From Lactarius indigo (taxonomy: Eukaryota; Basidiomycota; Agaricomycetes; Russulales; Russulaceae), in the NCBI GenBank assembly GCA_025766275.1, contig JAFKAC010000007.1, positions 1,674,001 through 1,738,000 of the forward strand: 64,000 bases of DNA. The letters run 5' to 3'. Positions 23,732-34,077 of this stretch are shown piece by piece (within the stretch, counting starts at the first letter, position 1; every line of letters starts with the position of its first letter). The notes beneath the pieces were generated by a model. That model was not told the origin of the DNA, searched no databases, and saw nothing but the letters and a program-made list of their open reading frames with translations. A program made the position numbers and the translations under genes.

Positions 23732-23754
23732 TAGTGTTGCCGTGGCTCGGCTCA
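23732..23754 (+). repeat. hAT terminal inverted repeat, left
   Basis: Matches the reverse complement of 37656-37678 over all 23 positions, then the two ends diverge. Confidence 0.9.
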
Positions 23755-24089
23755 GCTTGGCTTGGCTCAGCTAAGCACAGCTCGACCAAAAAAGGACGAG
23801 CTGAGCTGAGCCACTCCAAATTGAGCTGGCTCAAGCTAGGCTGAGCCGGCTCAAGCCACCCAGAAGTACGAATTAGAAATTGTACCTTTTTGGGTAGCCT
23901 GAGTCAGCCAAGCCAACGAAGCCACACTGGAGGTCTAACGCGTGTGAATTCGACCCTCAAATTGTACAGACAAGTCAAGCCCTGGGTCTGAAGCTCTGAA
24001 GATTCGAATCCCCCCCCCGTCGTCCCTCCTCTGCACAAACTGGCCAGAGGTCTGCGCGCTGTCTGCGCGCTGTTCGCGTTGCCCGCCCG

Positions 24090-24770
24090 CCGACCTCTGG
24101 CCTTTTATGTGCTCTCGCCGCCCCTCGCCGCCGCTCGTCGCCACTCGCCGCCGCTCGCTCTCTCTGGTTGTTGCTCGTCGCCGCTCGTCACCGCTCGTCG
24201 CCGCTCATCGCTACTCGCCGCCCCTCACTCGCTCTGGTCGCCGCTCGTCGCCGCTCGCCTGCTCTGGTCGCCGCTCATCACCCCTCGCCGCCCCTTGCCT
24301 GCTCTGGTCGCCGCTCGTCGCCGCTCGCCGCTCCTCGCTCGCTCTGGTCACCGCTCGTCGCCGCTCGCTGCCCCTCGCCTGCTTTGGTCGCCACTCGTCG
24401 CCACTCGCCGCTGCTCGCTCTGGTCGCCGCCGCTCGTCGCTGCTTGTCGCCCCTCACTCTGGTCGCCGCCCATCACCGCTCCTCTGGCCACCGCGCAGCC
24501 ATTGGTGCCGCTGCCACCACCCTCGCTGTCACTGCTGCCACCACCCTCGCGTCGCCGCCGCCACCACCGCTACCACCCTCACGGCCGGCGCTGGCACCCG
24601 CCCACCTTCGGACGACCATCGGGTGCCCCTGGATGCCTCGGACGCCCTCGGAAGGCCCTCGGACGCCCTCGGACGCCCTCGGACAGCCCTCGCGCGCCCT
24701 CCTCTTGCCCCTCCACACCCCCCTTTCTCTTCCCACCCCCTTTTCCCTCTCTGGCCACCCCAGGTGAGTC
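24090..24770. repeat. GC-rich degenerate minisatellite inside hAT (left side)
   Basis: Irregular units built of CGCCGCTCGT, CGCTCGCC and GCTCTGGTCGC repeat for nearly 700 bp, followed by CCTCGGACGCC runs. Because the period is close to a multiple of 3, long Arg/Ser/Pro-rich open frames appear in all plus-strand frames; these are by-products. It sits 3' of the transposase stop. Confidence 0.75.
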
Positions 24771-24910
24771 GCACAGGTCCCCTACTTTTATGTAGTTCAT
24801 TCCTAGGTACAAATACATGTATATAGCCTTGTTGCAAATAAATTTCTCTTTAAACTACTGCTCACTAATGCCCCTGAGATAAGCCCTCAAGTCCTCAACT
24901 GGTCTGACTG

Positions 24911-25478
24911 TGTAACGCCACTACAGGGGCGTTAGGTACGACCTGTACTAAGTCAGTCAATCGTTCGGTAGTCAAAGCTCAAAGGCTCGACTTCAGTATG
25001 GATGATGCACAAGAGTCACAAGGACGCGTGTCACTTGGACTGTAGAGGGAAGCTAAGACTCGAAGGCCTAGCGGAAGCGAGGATCGGGGGTCAAGGAGAC
25101 TTCGCGTAGACGAGTGTAGTATTACACAAGAAGTCTAGTCTACCGTACAAGCTAGGTATGACTAGGATTAAATAGAGATCGCACTGTATGGTCATTACAA
25201 ACAGATGGCGCCATCGCCAAACCGAGGAAGAAAGGAGGGGACATATAGGGAACAAGGCAGGGCTATATCGAGGATAATGGAGAATCACGCGGGGTCGCGT
25301 GTGAGAGGGAACAAGTCGGAAACTAGCACATGTCAAGCTTTATCACAAGAGAACGTCGATAAGCAAGGCGCGTGATGGAAACCGGGTAATCGTAACATCC
25401 GCGTAGTCGTACAGGGCTCGTATAGTGTGGGAAGGGAATAATGGTAAGGAAAGAGACGAGTCCAAGGAAATCGTAACA
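24911..25478 (-). repeat. Chromovirus 3' LTR
   Basis: 568 bp, TG...CA ends, near-identical to 32192-32759. Since the element lies on the minus strand, this is its 3' LTR. Confidence 0.93.
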
Positions 25479-25512
25479 TTACCCCCCGTCTTGGTCTGAA
25501 GACGCCTCGACT

Positions 25513-26961
25513 TCAGGACTCCGGGTCTATGAGGTCATAGATGTCAGCGTCGAGGTCATTCTCCGGCCACGGAGAAACGTCGAGTCGACAGTAATGCGTT
25601 TTGAGGAAGAGGAAGGGTCCGCATTTGCCGCACTTGCGACACATTTCGTACTGTGGGCACCGAATCTCGTCATGATTGGCATCAGTGCGAAAGCACCGCC
25701 CGCACCACCTCCCTTGGGTGTGGGCCGCGATCGTTGGTGGTTCAGGGACGGTAAAGGAAGTGGTGGCCTCCGTAGCCACTGCTTGCCGTATGTGTTCGTC
25801 TGCCTGATGGGTCGTGATCACTTCTTCGACCATACTGGCACGACGGAATATGCATCGATAGGATTGATGTTCCTGGCTTTGGCAGTGTCGGCAAGCGGGC
25901 CGTGGTCTGGTGGGACAGTCGCGTACGATGTGATGAGGGCTGTTGCAATGATAGCAGCGTCGGCGGTGGGGTTTGTCGGCGAGGCGGGGGAACTCTAATG
26001 GTCCTCCGCGTCGCGGGGAGAATGGGATGGCGTAGCGGGAGTGGCGAAGTGGGGCTGGTAGGGCCGTCATACGCACATATTCGTTGCCGATAGTAGCCAG
26101 CGCCCCTGCGTACTGAAGGCGTCTCTTGGTACTGGCTAGCATCAGGTCGACAGTGAGCCGCTCCGCTCGTAGTTTGCGCGTGTCCTCCTCCAGCTTTTCG
26201 TACTTCTCGTCGAGTTCTTTGAGCGCCAAAAGTCCCGTCCTTAGCCTAGTGATCTCGGCCGTAAGACGAGGTGAATTAAGCTCTATGAGTGTTTCATCCA
26301 GAGCACAGGCGCGGATGTCGTGAGGGTCAAAGAACTGTAGTTGTTCCGCTGTAAAGGGGGGCGCCGAGACGTTCGGCCGAAGTGACGAGAGGTAAACCTC
26401 CTCTCCATAGTGAGGTTGTCCCATGCCCATCGTCCCCACTACCTCAGTGAATCCCTTGCAATAGTAAATATACTTCGCTGGGTTAGATCCACCGTCTGGT
26501 AGTGGGATCTGTAATGGGTAGTACTTGGGGGTACCAGGAATGTTTGGAAAGAATGGAGCACCTGGGTCATCTGTGTCGTTAGGAGGGGAATCGGGTCGGT
26601 CGTAGTCAATGGGGGTGTGGACGCGGACCGGGGTAAACGGTTCTAGAGGCGGAGGTGGCGTGGACGATGGGGAAGATGGTGGTGATTGAGGTCGTGGTTC
26701 GGGTGGAGGAGTCGACTGTTGCTGAGGAGGTGGTGTTGGAGAGTATTGCCCTTCCTCCGGTGTTGACGGGGTAAGTTCCCCGGGTTCTCGTTCGATAGGG
26801 ATGGGGGCGGCGATGGTAACGTGTTGGGGAGACGGTGGTGGTGATAGACGGGGGATGCCGGTGAGGTCGAGGGTGACAATCCCTCGTTCGAGGGCGGCTT
26901 CAAGTTGGGGGTTGCTGAGGATGTTGACGAGAGTGGTGTCGGATACTGGGGTGTCGGTCAT
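25513..26961 (-). CDS. Third ORF of chromovirus: zinc-knuckle protein of unknown role (482 aa)
   Basis: ATG at 26959-26961 (MTDTPVSDTTLVNILSNPQL) lies 42 nt after the pol stop, and the ORF ends just before the polypurine tract. The N-terminal third is Pro/Ser-rich and probably disordered. The middle has a coiled-coil-like stretch (LALKELDEKYEKLEEDTRK, about residues 265-300). The C-terminal part has two perfect CX2CX4HX4C knuckles (CYHCNSPHHIVRDC and CRHCQSQEHQSYRC) followed by two further Cys/His clusters (CGRCFRTDANHDEIRC; CRKCGKCG...HYC). There is no signal peptide or membrane segment, so it is not an envelope protein despite its position. It could bind nucleic acid like a nucleocapsid, but that is inference. 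Fully open, so probably under selection. Confidence 0.75.
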   Translation of the reverse strand: MTDTPVSDTTLVNILSNPQLEAALERGIVTLDLTGIPRLSPPPSPQHVTIAAPIPIEREPGELTPSTPEEGQYSPTPPPQQQSTPPPEPRPQSPPSSPSSTPPPPLEPFTPVRVHTPIDYDRPDSPPNDTDDPGAPFFPNIPGTPKYYPLQIPLPDGGSNPAKYIYYCKGFTEVVGTMGMGQPHYGEEVYLSSLRPNVSAPPFTAEQLQFFDPHDIRACALDETLIELNSPRLTAEITRLRTGLLALKELDEKYEKLEEDTRKLRAERLTVDLMLASTKRRLQYAGALATIGNEYVRMTALPAPLRHSRYAIPFSPRRGGPLEFPRLADKPHRRRCYHCNSPHHIVRDCPTRPRPACRHCQSQEHQSYRCIFRRASMVEEVITTHQADEHIRQAVATEATTSFTVPEPPTIAAHTQGRWCGRCFRTDANHDEIRCPQYEMCRKCGKCGPFLFLKTHYCRLDVSPWPENDLDADIYDLIDPES

Positions 26962-27002
26962 TGTTGCGTTGGGAAATGCGGGACTGTGAAAGAGGGGTGC
27001 TC

Positions 27003-30000
27003 TTATATCGTTCGTCCAGCCCCTTTGGCGGTCGGATATCGTTGGTAGAAGTCTTTGATGACGTCTGTGGCGTGGGTCATGTTTGTTGCGGGTTCCCATG
27101 TGTTATCGCTTGGTGGGAATCCCTTCCACTTTACTAGGTAGTGGAGTTTGCGCCCTCTTCCTCGTTCCTGGGCGTCTTCGATCCGCTCCACTTCATACTC
27201 CTCTTCTCCATCGATAAGGTCCGGCGGAGGTCGGGTATAGTTTGCGCCATGCATCTCCGTTTCTTTGTATGGCGTCAGAAGGTTCGCGTGGAATACTGGA
27301 TGTATTTTCCATGATGCCGGAAGTTCCAGTTCGTATGAAACGTCTGATAGAACCTTGACGATGTTAAAGGGTCCGTACCGCTTCGGGGCTAATTTGCTTG
27401 TGGGGTAGAAGGTACGGAGATTGGTCCCTTCTAACCATACTTGATCCCCTTGCTGATAAGGTGTGAACCCTGTTTTTCCTCGTTGGGCCATGAGGTGTTG
27501 TGCGTGTTTGATACTATCTTGTGCATGTTGTCGGAGTATCTGCAATTCTTCCAATCTTTGATCCACCGCGGGGCTGTGTGATGGTTTTGGTGTCCACACA
27601 GTTCGTGGTTCCCACCCCATAATGAGAGAAAAGGGGGAATGCCGGGTGGTGGCATTTCTCCAGGAATTGTGAGCGAATTGTGCCATGGGTAGAAGTTCCA
27701 CCCAGTTGTCCTGTTGCACGTTACACCAATGTCGTAAGTATTGTTCTAACCATTGGTTTGTTCGTTCTGATTGTCCGTCCGTTTGCGGATGATACGCTGA
27801 TGATATGTTTTGCTGTATCCCCAGCGTTTTGCACAGTTGTCGCATGAACATAGACGCGAATCTTGGATCTCGATCAGATATGATCCTTCGGGGTAGGCCA
27901 TAATGGGGATAGACATGTCGGAGATAAAGTTTTGCCACACCTTCCGACGTTATGGTTTCGTTACACGGTATGAATATTGCCGCTTTCGAGCAGTCGTGGT
28001 CCGTGACGGTGAGAATTGAGTCAAACCCTTTTGATATTGGGAGTTTGACTATGAAGTCCATGGCTACCACTTCAAACGGTTCGGCCGATGGTTCGGTGGT
28101 AATGGGAAATAAGTGGGGCTTCTGTCGGTGATGATTGATTTTGTTGCTTTGGCATGTTGCACACCCCTTAACGTAGGCTTCCACGTCTTTGCGCATGTTG
28201 GGCCACCAGAAATCGCGTCGTAATAGCTCTAGAGTGTTTGCAATTCCTGGATGTCCTGCGCTTGGAGTATCGTGGAAAAAGGTGATCACCCCCCGTTTAA
28301 GTTCGTTGTTTCCCACAACAACGAGAGCATCGCCCTTCCACCACAGCCCATTGTGTTTCTTTAGGTTGTGGGGTTCGATCCACGGGAGGAGTGCTGCTTC
28401 GTCCATATTTTGTGCAATTTGAGTCCATATATCCATGTCGTGCATGGACGTTTGGGTGACTTTGAGAAATACGTCGTCCGGGAGTACTGTGACGTGATCA
28501 TTGTCGCTGGTGCTGTCATCATAATCAGGCCTTCTCGATAAGGAGTCTGCTTGCGTATTCTTGGTACCAGGGATATGTTTGAGTATAAAGTTGTACTCCG
28601 ATAGTTCTTGGAACTCCCGCACTACTCGTCGACTGATTTTCCTGGGTTCTTTCCAGTATTGCAGGTTGGCATGGTCTGTATGGATCGTTATTAAATGGGG
28701 GGATCCCACGAGGTATGTTCGCCAAGTGCGTAACGCTTTAACGATTGCTAGTAGCTCCCTATCGTAAATGTCGTAATTGCGTTCGGCTTCTGATAGGGAT
28801 TTGGAATAGAATGCGACCGGATGCATTTTGTCGTCTTCTCCCTTCTGATTTAAGACAGCCCCTAGAGCATAACTTGAAGCGTCGACTTCGATTTCGAAGG
28901 GTTGGTCTAGTTTCGGGAACAACAAGACCGGTTCCGAACTGATTCGCTCTTTGATGGTGTCGAAGGCTTTTTGTCTAGCTTCCGTCCATTCCCAGGGGAC
29001 GTCCTTTTTTGTAAGGTCGTGGAGGGGCCTCGCAATTGTAGAGAATCCCCGTATGAATCGCTGGTAGAAATTGCAGAATCCTAAGAAGGCTCGTACTTCT
29101 TTGAGTGATGTCGGCGCCTTCCATTCTCGGACTCCCTGCACTTTGATTGGGTCCATTCGCAGTTGTCCATGCCCGATGATTAGTCCCAGGTATTCCACTT
29201 CATAGACTTCAAATACGCATTTCTCTGGTTTGATGTATAAGTCGTGTTTGTCGCAGAGGTCAAGGACTTGGTGTAACACCATTCTGTGGTGGGTACGGTT
29301 GTCCGCGGTTGCGATTAGGATATCGTCCATGTAGACGATCACTTCTCCCGTCAGAACTAACTCCCGGAAAATGGTGTCCATCATTGTTTGGAATGTACTT
29401 GGGGAGTTCGTGAGACCAAAGAACATGACTCGCGGTTCGAACAACCCTTGATTCGTCTTGAACGCCGCCTTCCATTCATCCCCCTGTTTGATTCGAACGT
29501 TGTTGTATCCCCATCGAATATCGAGTTTCGAGTAAAGTCTTGCTTCTCGGATTTTGTCGATGAGTTCGGGGATTAGGGGAAGCGGATAGTGATTCTTTAC
29601 GGTTAGTTCATTGAGGCGGCGGTAGTCCTGTACCGGGCGTAGTTTCCCGTCCTTCTTTTTGATGAAAAAGAAGGGAGATGCGTAAGGAGACTTGGATGGT
29701 TGGATGTACTTCTTTTCCAAGTGTTCGGTTACGAATTCTGTTAGTTTTTCGTTTTCCGGGATTGTGAGTGGGTATACTTTGCAATCCATTGTTTCAGGGG
29801 CGTTTGGGACTAGATCGATGGCGTGATCCCACGGGCGTGAAGGGGGAAAGCGCTGAGACGCTTCTTCGCTGAAAACTTTCTGATGTCTCCGGTATTCTTC
29901 CAGGATCATCTCTTCGAAGGTTTTCTGGGGTCTTTTGGCCACTTCTTGCTGCGCCAGTTCCGATGCTGTCGTCGTTTTTCGCAGCCGGATCGAAGGTTCG

Positions 30001-30536
30001 TCCTCTCCTTGTAGCTGTTCCCAGGCTGATTCGTCCAGTTGATACGTCTCCAATGCCTTGATAGTTGCTTCAAGAGGCATGGCTTCGTCGGACAGATGCA
30101 GACTGGTGATGACCACTGGTTGGAACTCTTCATCGAGTGTGGCGTCTCGCCAATGGAACTTGGGTTCGAAAGCCGTAAACCAGGGGTATCCCAGTATAAC
30201 TTCGTCGTTTCCTAGGTCTGTGATAAGGAATCGAAAGTTTTGGGTCTTTCCTCCGGTTTTAACGGTGAGGTCGGTGAAAGATGTAATCTCTCCTCCTTGA
30301 TTGTGGGTTCCATCTACGTTCCATATCTTGATGGAACGTTCGGTAGGTAGCCAGGCTATTTTGAGTCGCTTCAAGAGGTTTGCGCTGATGAAGTTGTCTG
30401 TTGCACCCGAATCTACCAAAACATTTCGTTCGGCCGTCGCGTGAGCAGATTTGAAAAGTACTGGAATTCGCATGGATCGGAATCTGCTATTGTACACGCT
30501 AAGTTTTAATGCTCTAGCCCAGGCCGCCGGGTTCAA
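27003..30536 (-). CDS. pol: Chromovirus Pol polyprotein (protease, RT, RNase H, integrase, chromodomain)
   Basis: 1177 codons, uninterrupted. In order: aspartic protease (VDSGATDNFIS), reverse transcriptase (LDIRWGYNNVRI, YMDDILIAT catalytic Asp pair), RNase H (EVDASSYALGAVLNQ, YDRELLAIVKAL, HTDHANL), integrase zinc finger (H..H..CATCQSNK), DDE core (AMDFIVKLP, ISDRDPRF, HPQTDGQSERTNQ) and a C-terminal chromodomain (YEVERIEDAQ, LVKWKGFPPSDNTWEP). The chromodomain marks it as a chromovirus and in the family steers integration to particular chromatin. All catalytic residues I looked for are present. The frame has no ATG at its start: it overlaps the gag stop by TTGA and is -1 relative to gag, so it is probably made by frameshift or reinitiation. 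Confidence 0.92.
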   Translation of the reverse strand: MNPAAWARALKLSVYNSRFRSMRIPVLFKSAHATAERNVLVDSGATDNFISANLLKRLKIAWLPTERSIKIWNVDGTHNQGGEITSFTDLTVKTGGKTQNFRFLITDLGNDEVILGYPWFTAFEPKFHWRDATLDEEFQPVVITSLHLSDEAMPLEATIKALETYQLDESAWEQLQGEDEPSIRLRKTTTASELAQQEVAKRPQKTFEEMILEEYRRHQKVFSEEASQRFPPSRPWDHAIDLVPNAPETMDCKVYPLTIPENEKLTEFVTEHLEKKYIQPSKSPYASPFFFIKKKDGKLRPVQDYRRLNELTVKNHYPLPLIPELIDKIREARLYSKLDIRWGYNNVRIKQGDEWKAAFKTNQGLFEPRVMFFGLTNSPSTFQTMMDTIFRELVLTGEVIVYMDDILIATADNRTHHRMVLHQVLDLCDKHDLYIKPEKCVFEVYEVEYLGLIIGHGQLRMDPIKVQGVREWKAPTSLKEVRAFLGFCNFYQRFIRGFSTIARPLHDLTKKDVPWEWTEARQKAFDTIKERISSEPVLLFPKLDQPFEIEVDASSYALGAVLNQKGEDDKMHPVAFYSKSLSEAERNYDIYDRELLAIVKALRTWRTYLVGSPHLITIHTDHANLQYWKEPRKISRRVVREFQELSEYNFILKHIPGTKNTQADSLSRRPDYDDSTSDNDHVTVLPDDVFLKVTQTSMHDMDIWTQIAQNMDEAALLPWIEPHNLKKHNGLWWKGDALVVVGNNELKRGVITFFHDTPSAGHPGIANTLELLRRDFWWPNMRKDVEAYVKGCATCQSNKINHHRQKPHLFPITTEPSAEPFEVVAMDFIVKLPISKGFDSILTVTDHDCSKAAIFIPCNETITSEGVAKLYLRHVYPHYGLPRRIISDRDPRFASMFMRQLCKTLGIQQNISSAYHPQTDGQSERTNQWLEQYLRHWCNVQQDNWVELLPMAQFAHNSWRNATTRHSPFSLIMGWEPRTVWTPKPSHSPAVDQRLEELQILRQHAQDSIKHAQHLMAQRGKTGFTPYQQGDQVWLEGTNLRTFYPTSKLAPKRYGPFNIVKVLSDVSYELELPASWKIHPVFHANLLTPYKETEMHGANYTRPPPDLIDGEEEYEVERIEDAQERGRGRKLHYLVKWKGFPPSDNTWEPATNMTHATDVIKDFYQRYPTAKGAGRTI

Positions 30537-32173
30537 GTGTTCAGAAAATCCTTCTTTTGTCCGAAGAGTTTATCCACCATTAGTTCTCGTACTTCGGGGG
30601 TTTGAGCGAATAAGGCTGCTACCTGAGCGTCCGCTTGTTCTTCATTGGAAAGGGGACGTGATGCAGTCATTGAGATGGTGGCAGTGGTTGGAGTAGGGTC
30701 GCTCGTGCTTGCGGCCTTGACGGTTGGGGCCGTTTTTTGAGGACAGAATCTGGAGATGTGTCCTTGTCCTCGGCATCGGAAGCATCTTCCTTCTTTTTGA
30801 AGTAGCTTCTTTTCGTCTTCCGTCATTGCTGCTCTTGCACGAGTTCGGCTGACGTCCATTGCATTTGGATCTCTAGTTTTGTTGAGAGCGTTCAACCATT
30901 GATCGCGGGAGGCTCCTCCTTTCTTGTCTGTTCTTCCCTTGGTGAGTCTATCTTTGAGGAGGAGATATTCCGCTTGCTGGAGCGTAACCGCCGTTTTCCA
31001 ATCGTCCCAATCTACGGGGTGGTGGAACTTGATTGCGTTTATGACTAACACATTTGGGAGGCCTTTCTGGAAAATTTCCAGGGTAGTGGCCTCGTCCTTA
31101 TTGTATCCTGCCTTATTGGCCAGGTTAGAGAACTTGGCTATATAAGTGTCGATATCTTCTTTGTCCATTCGTAGATTTTGAATGGCGTGGCGGGCCTTTT
31201 GTTGTTGAGTAGTGTCGGTGTATGCTTGGATAAACCTTGTTTCGATAGTGTTCCATAGGTTTTCGGTGTTCATGGCTACTCCTCCCGCCAATTGGTCGGC
31301 TAGCCACTGTATTTGTTCTTCGACCCAGTCGTCCACTAATGGTCCTCGGATGTACGAGAGGAGGGTCATTGCGCGTGAATAAGGGAGGGTCAATTGTTGG
31401 ACATTTGGGTTCATTCCTCGGTAGAGTGCGAAGGCGTTTAGGAAGGCTCTGCTGGCTTCTCGATCCCCGGTGAATTCTGGTGGGGGATTTCCTCCAAGTC
31501 GCCCGTTTGGTGGGAGTCCTCCAACGGCGGGGCCTGCTGCAGCTCCGCCGCCTCCACCTCCAGGCGCGCCGCCTCTGCCTCCAGGCGCACCGCCTCCACC
31601 TCCAGGCGCACTGCCTCCATGATGGCTTCCTGCGCCTCCCGCAGCGCTTCCTCCGCTTGTCGACATACTTCCTCCCACAAGATGTCCTCCACTGCTTGCA
31701 GGATTCGCTGTCGAGGAGCCTGCGGCTGGTTGCGTGGAGGTGAGGGTGGTGGAGAGTTGGGTGGTGGACATATTGGCATATGATGCGAAGTCCACAGGTC
31801 GTTGGATGGTAGGCGTAAGTGTTGGGTTGTCTAAATCGGGTTCGGAAGATGGTTCCTCGATATCGGAATCAGCCTCGATGGCAATAATCTGTCCTTTTCC
31901 TGGTCCTAGGCCTAGGTGTGCGGGGACGGGTTTGTAGGAATACCAGGAGTGCTTTGAATCGGAGTAGGCAACGTAGGCCCAGATGTGTTGGTCTTCAATA
32001 TACTCGATTGGTTCGTACGTGAGTTTATCGGGGTCGTAGACGTAATACCCCTCGTCGTGTGGGGTGTTCCTCCAAAGAGCGGTTCCTTTGATAGAAGGCC
32101 TTAGGTCGTCGTAAGGATGCCGCTCCAGGTACTCTTTTACAAACTGTGTTCGGCTTCGGCTGGTGAGAGCCAC
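30533..32173 (-). CDS. gag: Chromovirus Gag-like protein
   Basis: Open frame of 546 codons with a Gly/Ser-rich linker (31480-31700), a retrotransposon gag domain (about 31450-30950: FLNAFALYRGMNPN, YIRGPLVDDWVEEQ, FIQAYTDTTQQQ) and one zinc knuckle, CFRCRGQGHISRFC (about 30780). It forms the virus-like particle in this family. The frame begins near the 5' LTR with GTG, and no ATG occurs before 31769-31771, which would drop about 134 residues. Those residues look like normal protein, so initiation at a non-AUG codon or splicing is possible. Confidence 0.82.
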   Translation of the reverse strand: MALTSRSRTQFVKEYLERHPYDDLRPSIKGTALWRNTPHDEGYYVYDPDKLTYEPIEYIEDQHIWAYVAYSDSKHSWYSYKPVPAHLGLGPGKGQIIAIEADSDIEEPSSEPDLDNPTLTPTIQRPVDFASYANMSTTQLSTTLTSTQPAAGSSTANPASSGGHLVGGSMSTSGGSAAGGAGSHHGGSAPGGGGGAPGGRGGAPGGGGGGAAAGPAVGGLPPNGRLGGNPPPEFTGDREASRAFLNAFALYRGMNPNVQQLTLPYSRAMTLLSYIRGPLVDDWVEEQIQWLADQLAGGVAMNTENLWNTIETRFIQAYTDTTQQQKARHAIQNLRMDKEDIDTYIAKFSNLANKAGYNKDEATTLEIFQKGLPNVLVINAIKFHHPVDWDDWKTAVTLQQAEYLLLKDRLTKGRTDKKGGASRDQWLNALNKTRDPNAMDVSRTRARAAMTEDEKKLLQKEGRCFRCRGQGHISRFCPQKTAPTVKAASTSDPTPTTATISMTASRPLSNEEQADAQVAALFAQTPEVRELMVDKLFGQKKDFLNT

Positions 32174-32191
32174 TGTGGAGACTAGACTTAA

Positions 32192-32759
32192 TGTAACGCC
32201 ACTACAGGGGCGTTAGGTACGACCTGTACTAAGTCAGTCAATCGTTCGGTAGTCAAAGCTCAAAGGCTCGACTTCAGTATGGATGATGCACAAGAGTCAC
32301 AAGGACGCGTGTCACTTGGACTGTAGAGGGAAGCTAAGACTCGAAGGCCTAGCGGAAGCGAGGATCGGGGGTCAAGGAGACTTCGCGTAGACGAGTGTAG
32401 TATTACACAAGAAGTCTAGTCTACCGTACAAGCTAGGTATGACTAGGATTAAATAGAGATCGCACTGTATGGTCATTACAAACAGATGGCGCCATCGCCA
32501 AACCGAGGAAGAAAGGAGGGGACATATAGGGAACAAGGCAGGGCTATATCGAGGATAATGGAGAATCACGCGGGGTCGCGCGTGAGAGGGAACAAGTCGG
32601 AAACTAGCACATGTCAAGCTTTATCACAAGAGAACGTCGATAAGCAAGGCGCGTGATGGAAACCGGGTAATCGTAACATCCGCATAGTCGTACAGGGCTC
32701 GTATAGTGTGGGAAGGGAATAATGGTAAGGAAAGAGACGAGTCCAAGGAAATCGTAACA
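32192..32759 (-). repeat. Chromovirus 5' LTR
   Basis: 568 bp, matches 24911-25478 except two single-base differences seen by eye. It carries the promoter and start of the element's RNA in this orientation. Confidence 0.93.
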
Positions 32760-34077
32760 GACTGCCTCCATTCCCTCCAGCTCTTCCATTTCATCCTTCT
32801 CTCCAAGCCCTTCAGTAAAATTGAGTTCCCTTTTATACTTTGCCTGGAACTTGAGTATCTGTATGGCTTCCATGCTGCCTGGCTTAAGGCGGTTCCTCCT
32901 GGCTCTAGCTGTCTCCTTGCTTGCTGAGAAGACACGCTCACATGGGACTGAAGTGGCTTGAATGGGGAGTAAGTCCATGGCAAGCTTGAAGAGTGTTGGC
33001 CACTTTTTCTGGTGTTCCTGCCATTCCAACTACTGTCAGTACTCCCTAATAAAATGAACCATTCTACATACCTGCCAGAACTCAAGAATATTGGCATATT
33101 TGACTGGGGCTGCTAGATAGTCATCAACTTCACCTTCTAAGGTATTTGCCTGTGGTCTGTAGACAGGCATTGGGCCAATACCAAGGTTTGCCAAAGTGGC
33201 CTGCATGCCACCAAATGGTTCAGGGGGTGGAGGGGGTACAGTTGATCTAGTAGGGGCTCTAGATGGTGTGTACAATGGTCTGAGCTACTTAGAATTTTAG
33301 TTTTAGAGTAGCATGATAAAATTAAAAGCACTCACTGCATCAAGGAGGTGGCGCTTTACTGCTTCAGAAACATTTGATTGGTAGTGTTGCTTGAACCATT
33401 CAAGCTTTGTCAAAGGGTTAAGAACTGTTCACATGAGATGAGAAATTATGCAGAATATTAAGACAGCCACTCACCCATTGAAAGCTGATATACTGGAAGG
33501 TCAAGGGCCTGCATAGAATATGGAACTATCTTCTCTGAAGCTTTTCCAATAATAAGACCAATGTCCTGTCTCTCAGTCTCCAAGGTATTTGCCAAGTCAT
33601 TCAGGGTTTTTAAAAAGCCCTCAAATGCAGCAACTGTGCCACAAAGTGTTGGCATCTTCTCATAAGAAAGTGATTGCTGATACCAGAAGGGGATCTAATA
33701 AATAAATTAATAGACAATCAGAGAGAGAAAATGTCTGCACACCTGAAGAATTCTCTGAAGTCCCCCAAGGACCCTCCAATCTTCCTCATTTAATGGGTCT
33801 GGCCCTCCCTCCTGAGTAAACCTATCAATTGCCTAACTAAAAGTTAGCATTAGAATTTATTAAATGGCTTAAAAAATACCTCTCTCAAAATAAATGCCCT
33901 CTTGATCATTAAATAGGCAGAGGACCACCTGGTCTCCACATCAAGAATTAATTGCAAAGGAGGCACATTTGACTCCTTTGCAATTGTAGAAAATATATCA
34001 CGCCTTCGTGATGAGTTGCGGATCTATTATAAATAAATTAGAAAAAAAAAAGAAAAAAAGAAAAAACTCGGAAAAAG

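Larger units (their letters stand above)
24911..32759 (-). mobile_element. Ty3/gypsy LTR retrotransposon, chromovirus type, with an extra 3' ORF
   Basis: 7849 bp, flanked by GACTG duplications (24906-24910 and 32760-32764). Two 568-bp LTRs, TGT...ACA, differ at only two positions that I could find (near 25300 and 25403), so insertion is recent. Read on the minus strand the order is LTR, gag-like ORF, pol (protease, RT, RNase H, integrase, chromodomain), a third ORF with zinc knuckles, a polypurine tract (GACGGGGGG, about 25480-25490) and the 3' LTR. No TGG primer-binding site directly follows the 5' LTR (the sequence reads TTAAGTCTAGTC), so priming is unclear. Confidence 0.92.

Noticed and set aside
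23724..23740. Alternative hAT boundary with TTGCCG at the tip and a mismatched 8-bp duplication
   Set aside because: It would leave extra bases that shift the P450 exon; TAGTG tips with perfect GTGAGAGC restore the exon and fit hAT rules.
24079..24837. Long Arg/Pro/Ser-rich open frames on both strands
   Set aside because: They arise from the GC-rich triplet-register repeat inside the hAT element; all frames are open and none has a motif.
25091..25336. 81-codon ORF present twice (also 32372-32617)
   Set aside because: It lies wholly within the LTR and is duplicated for that reason; no protein family.
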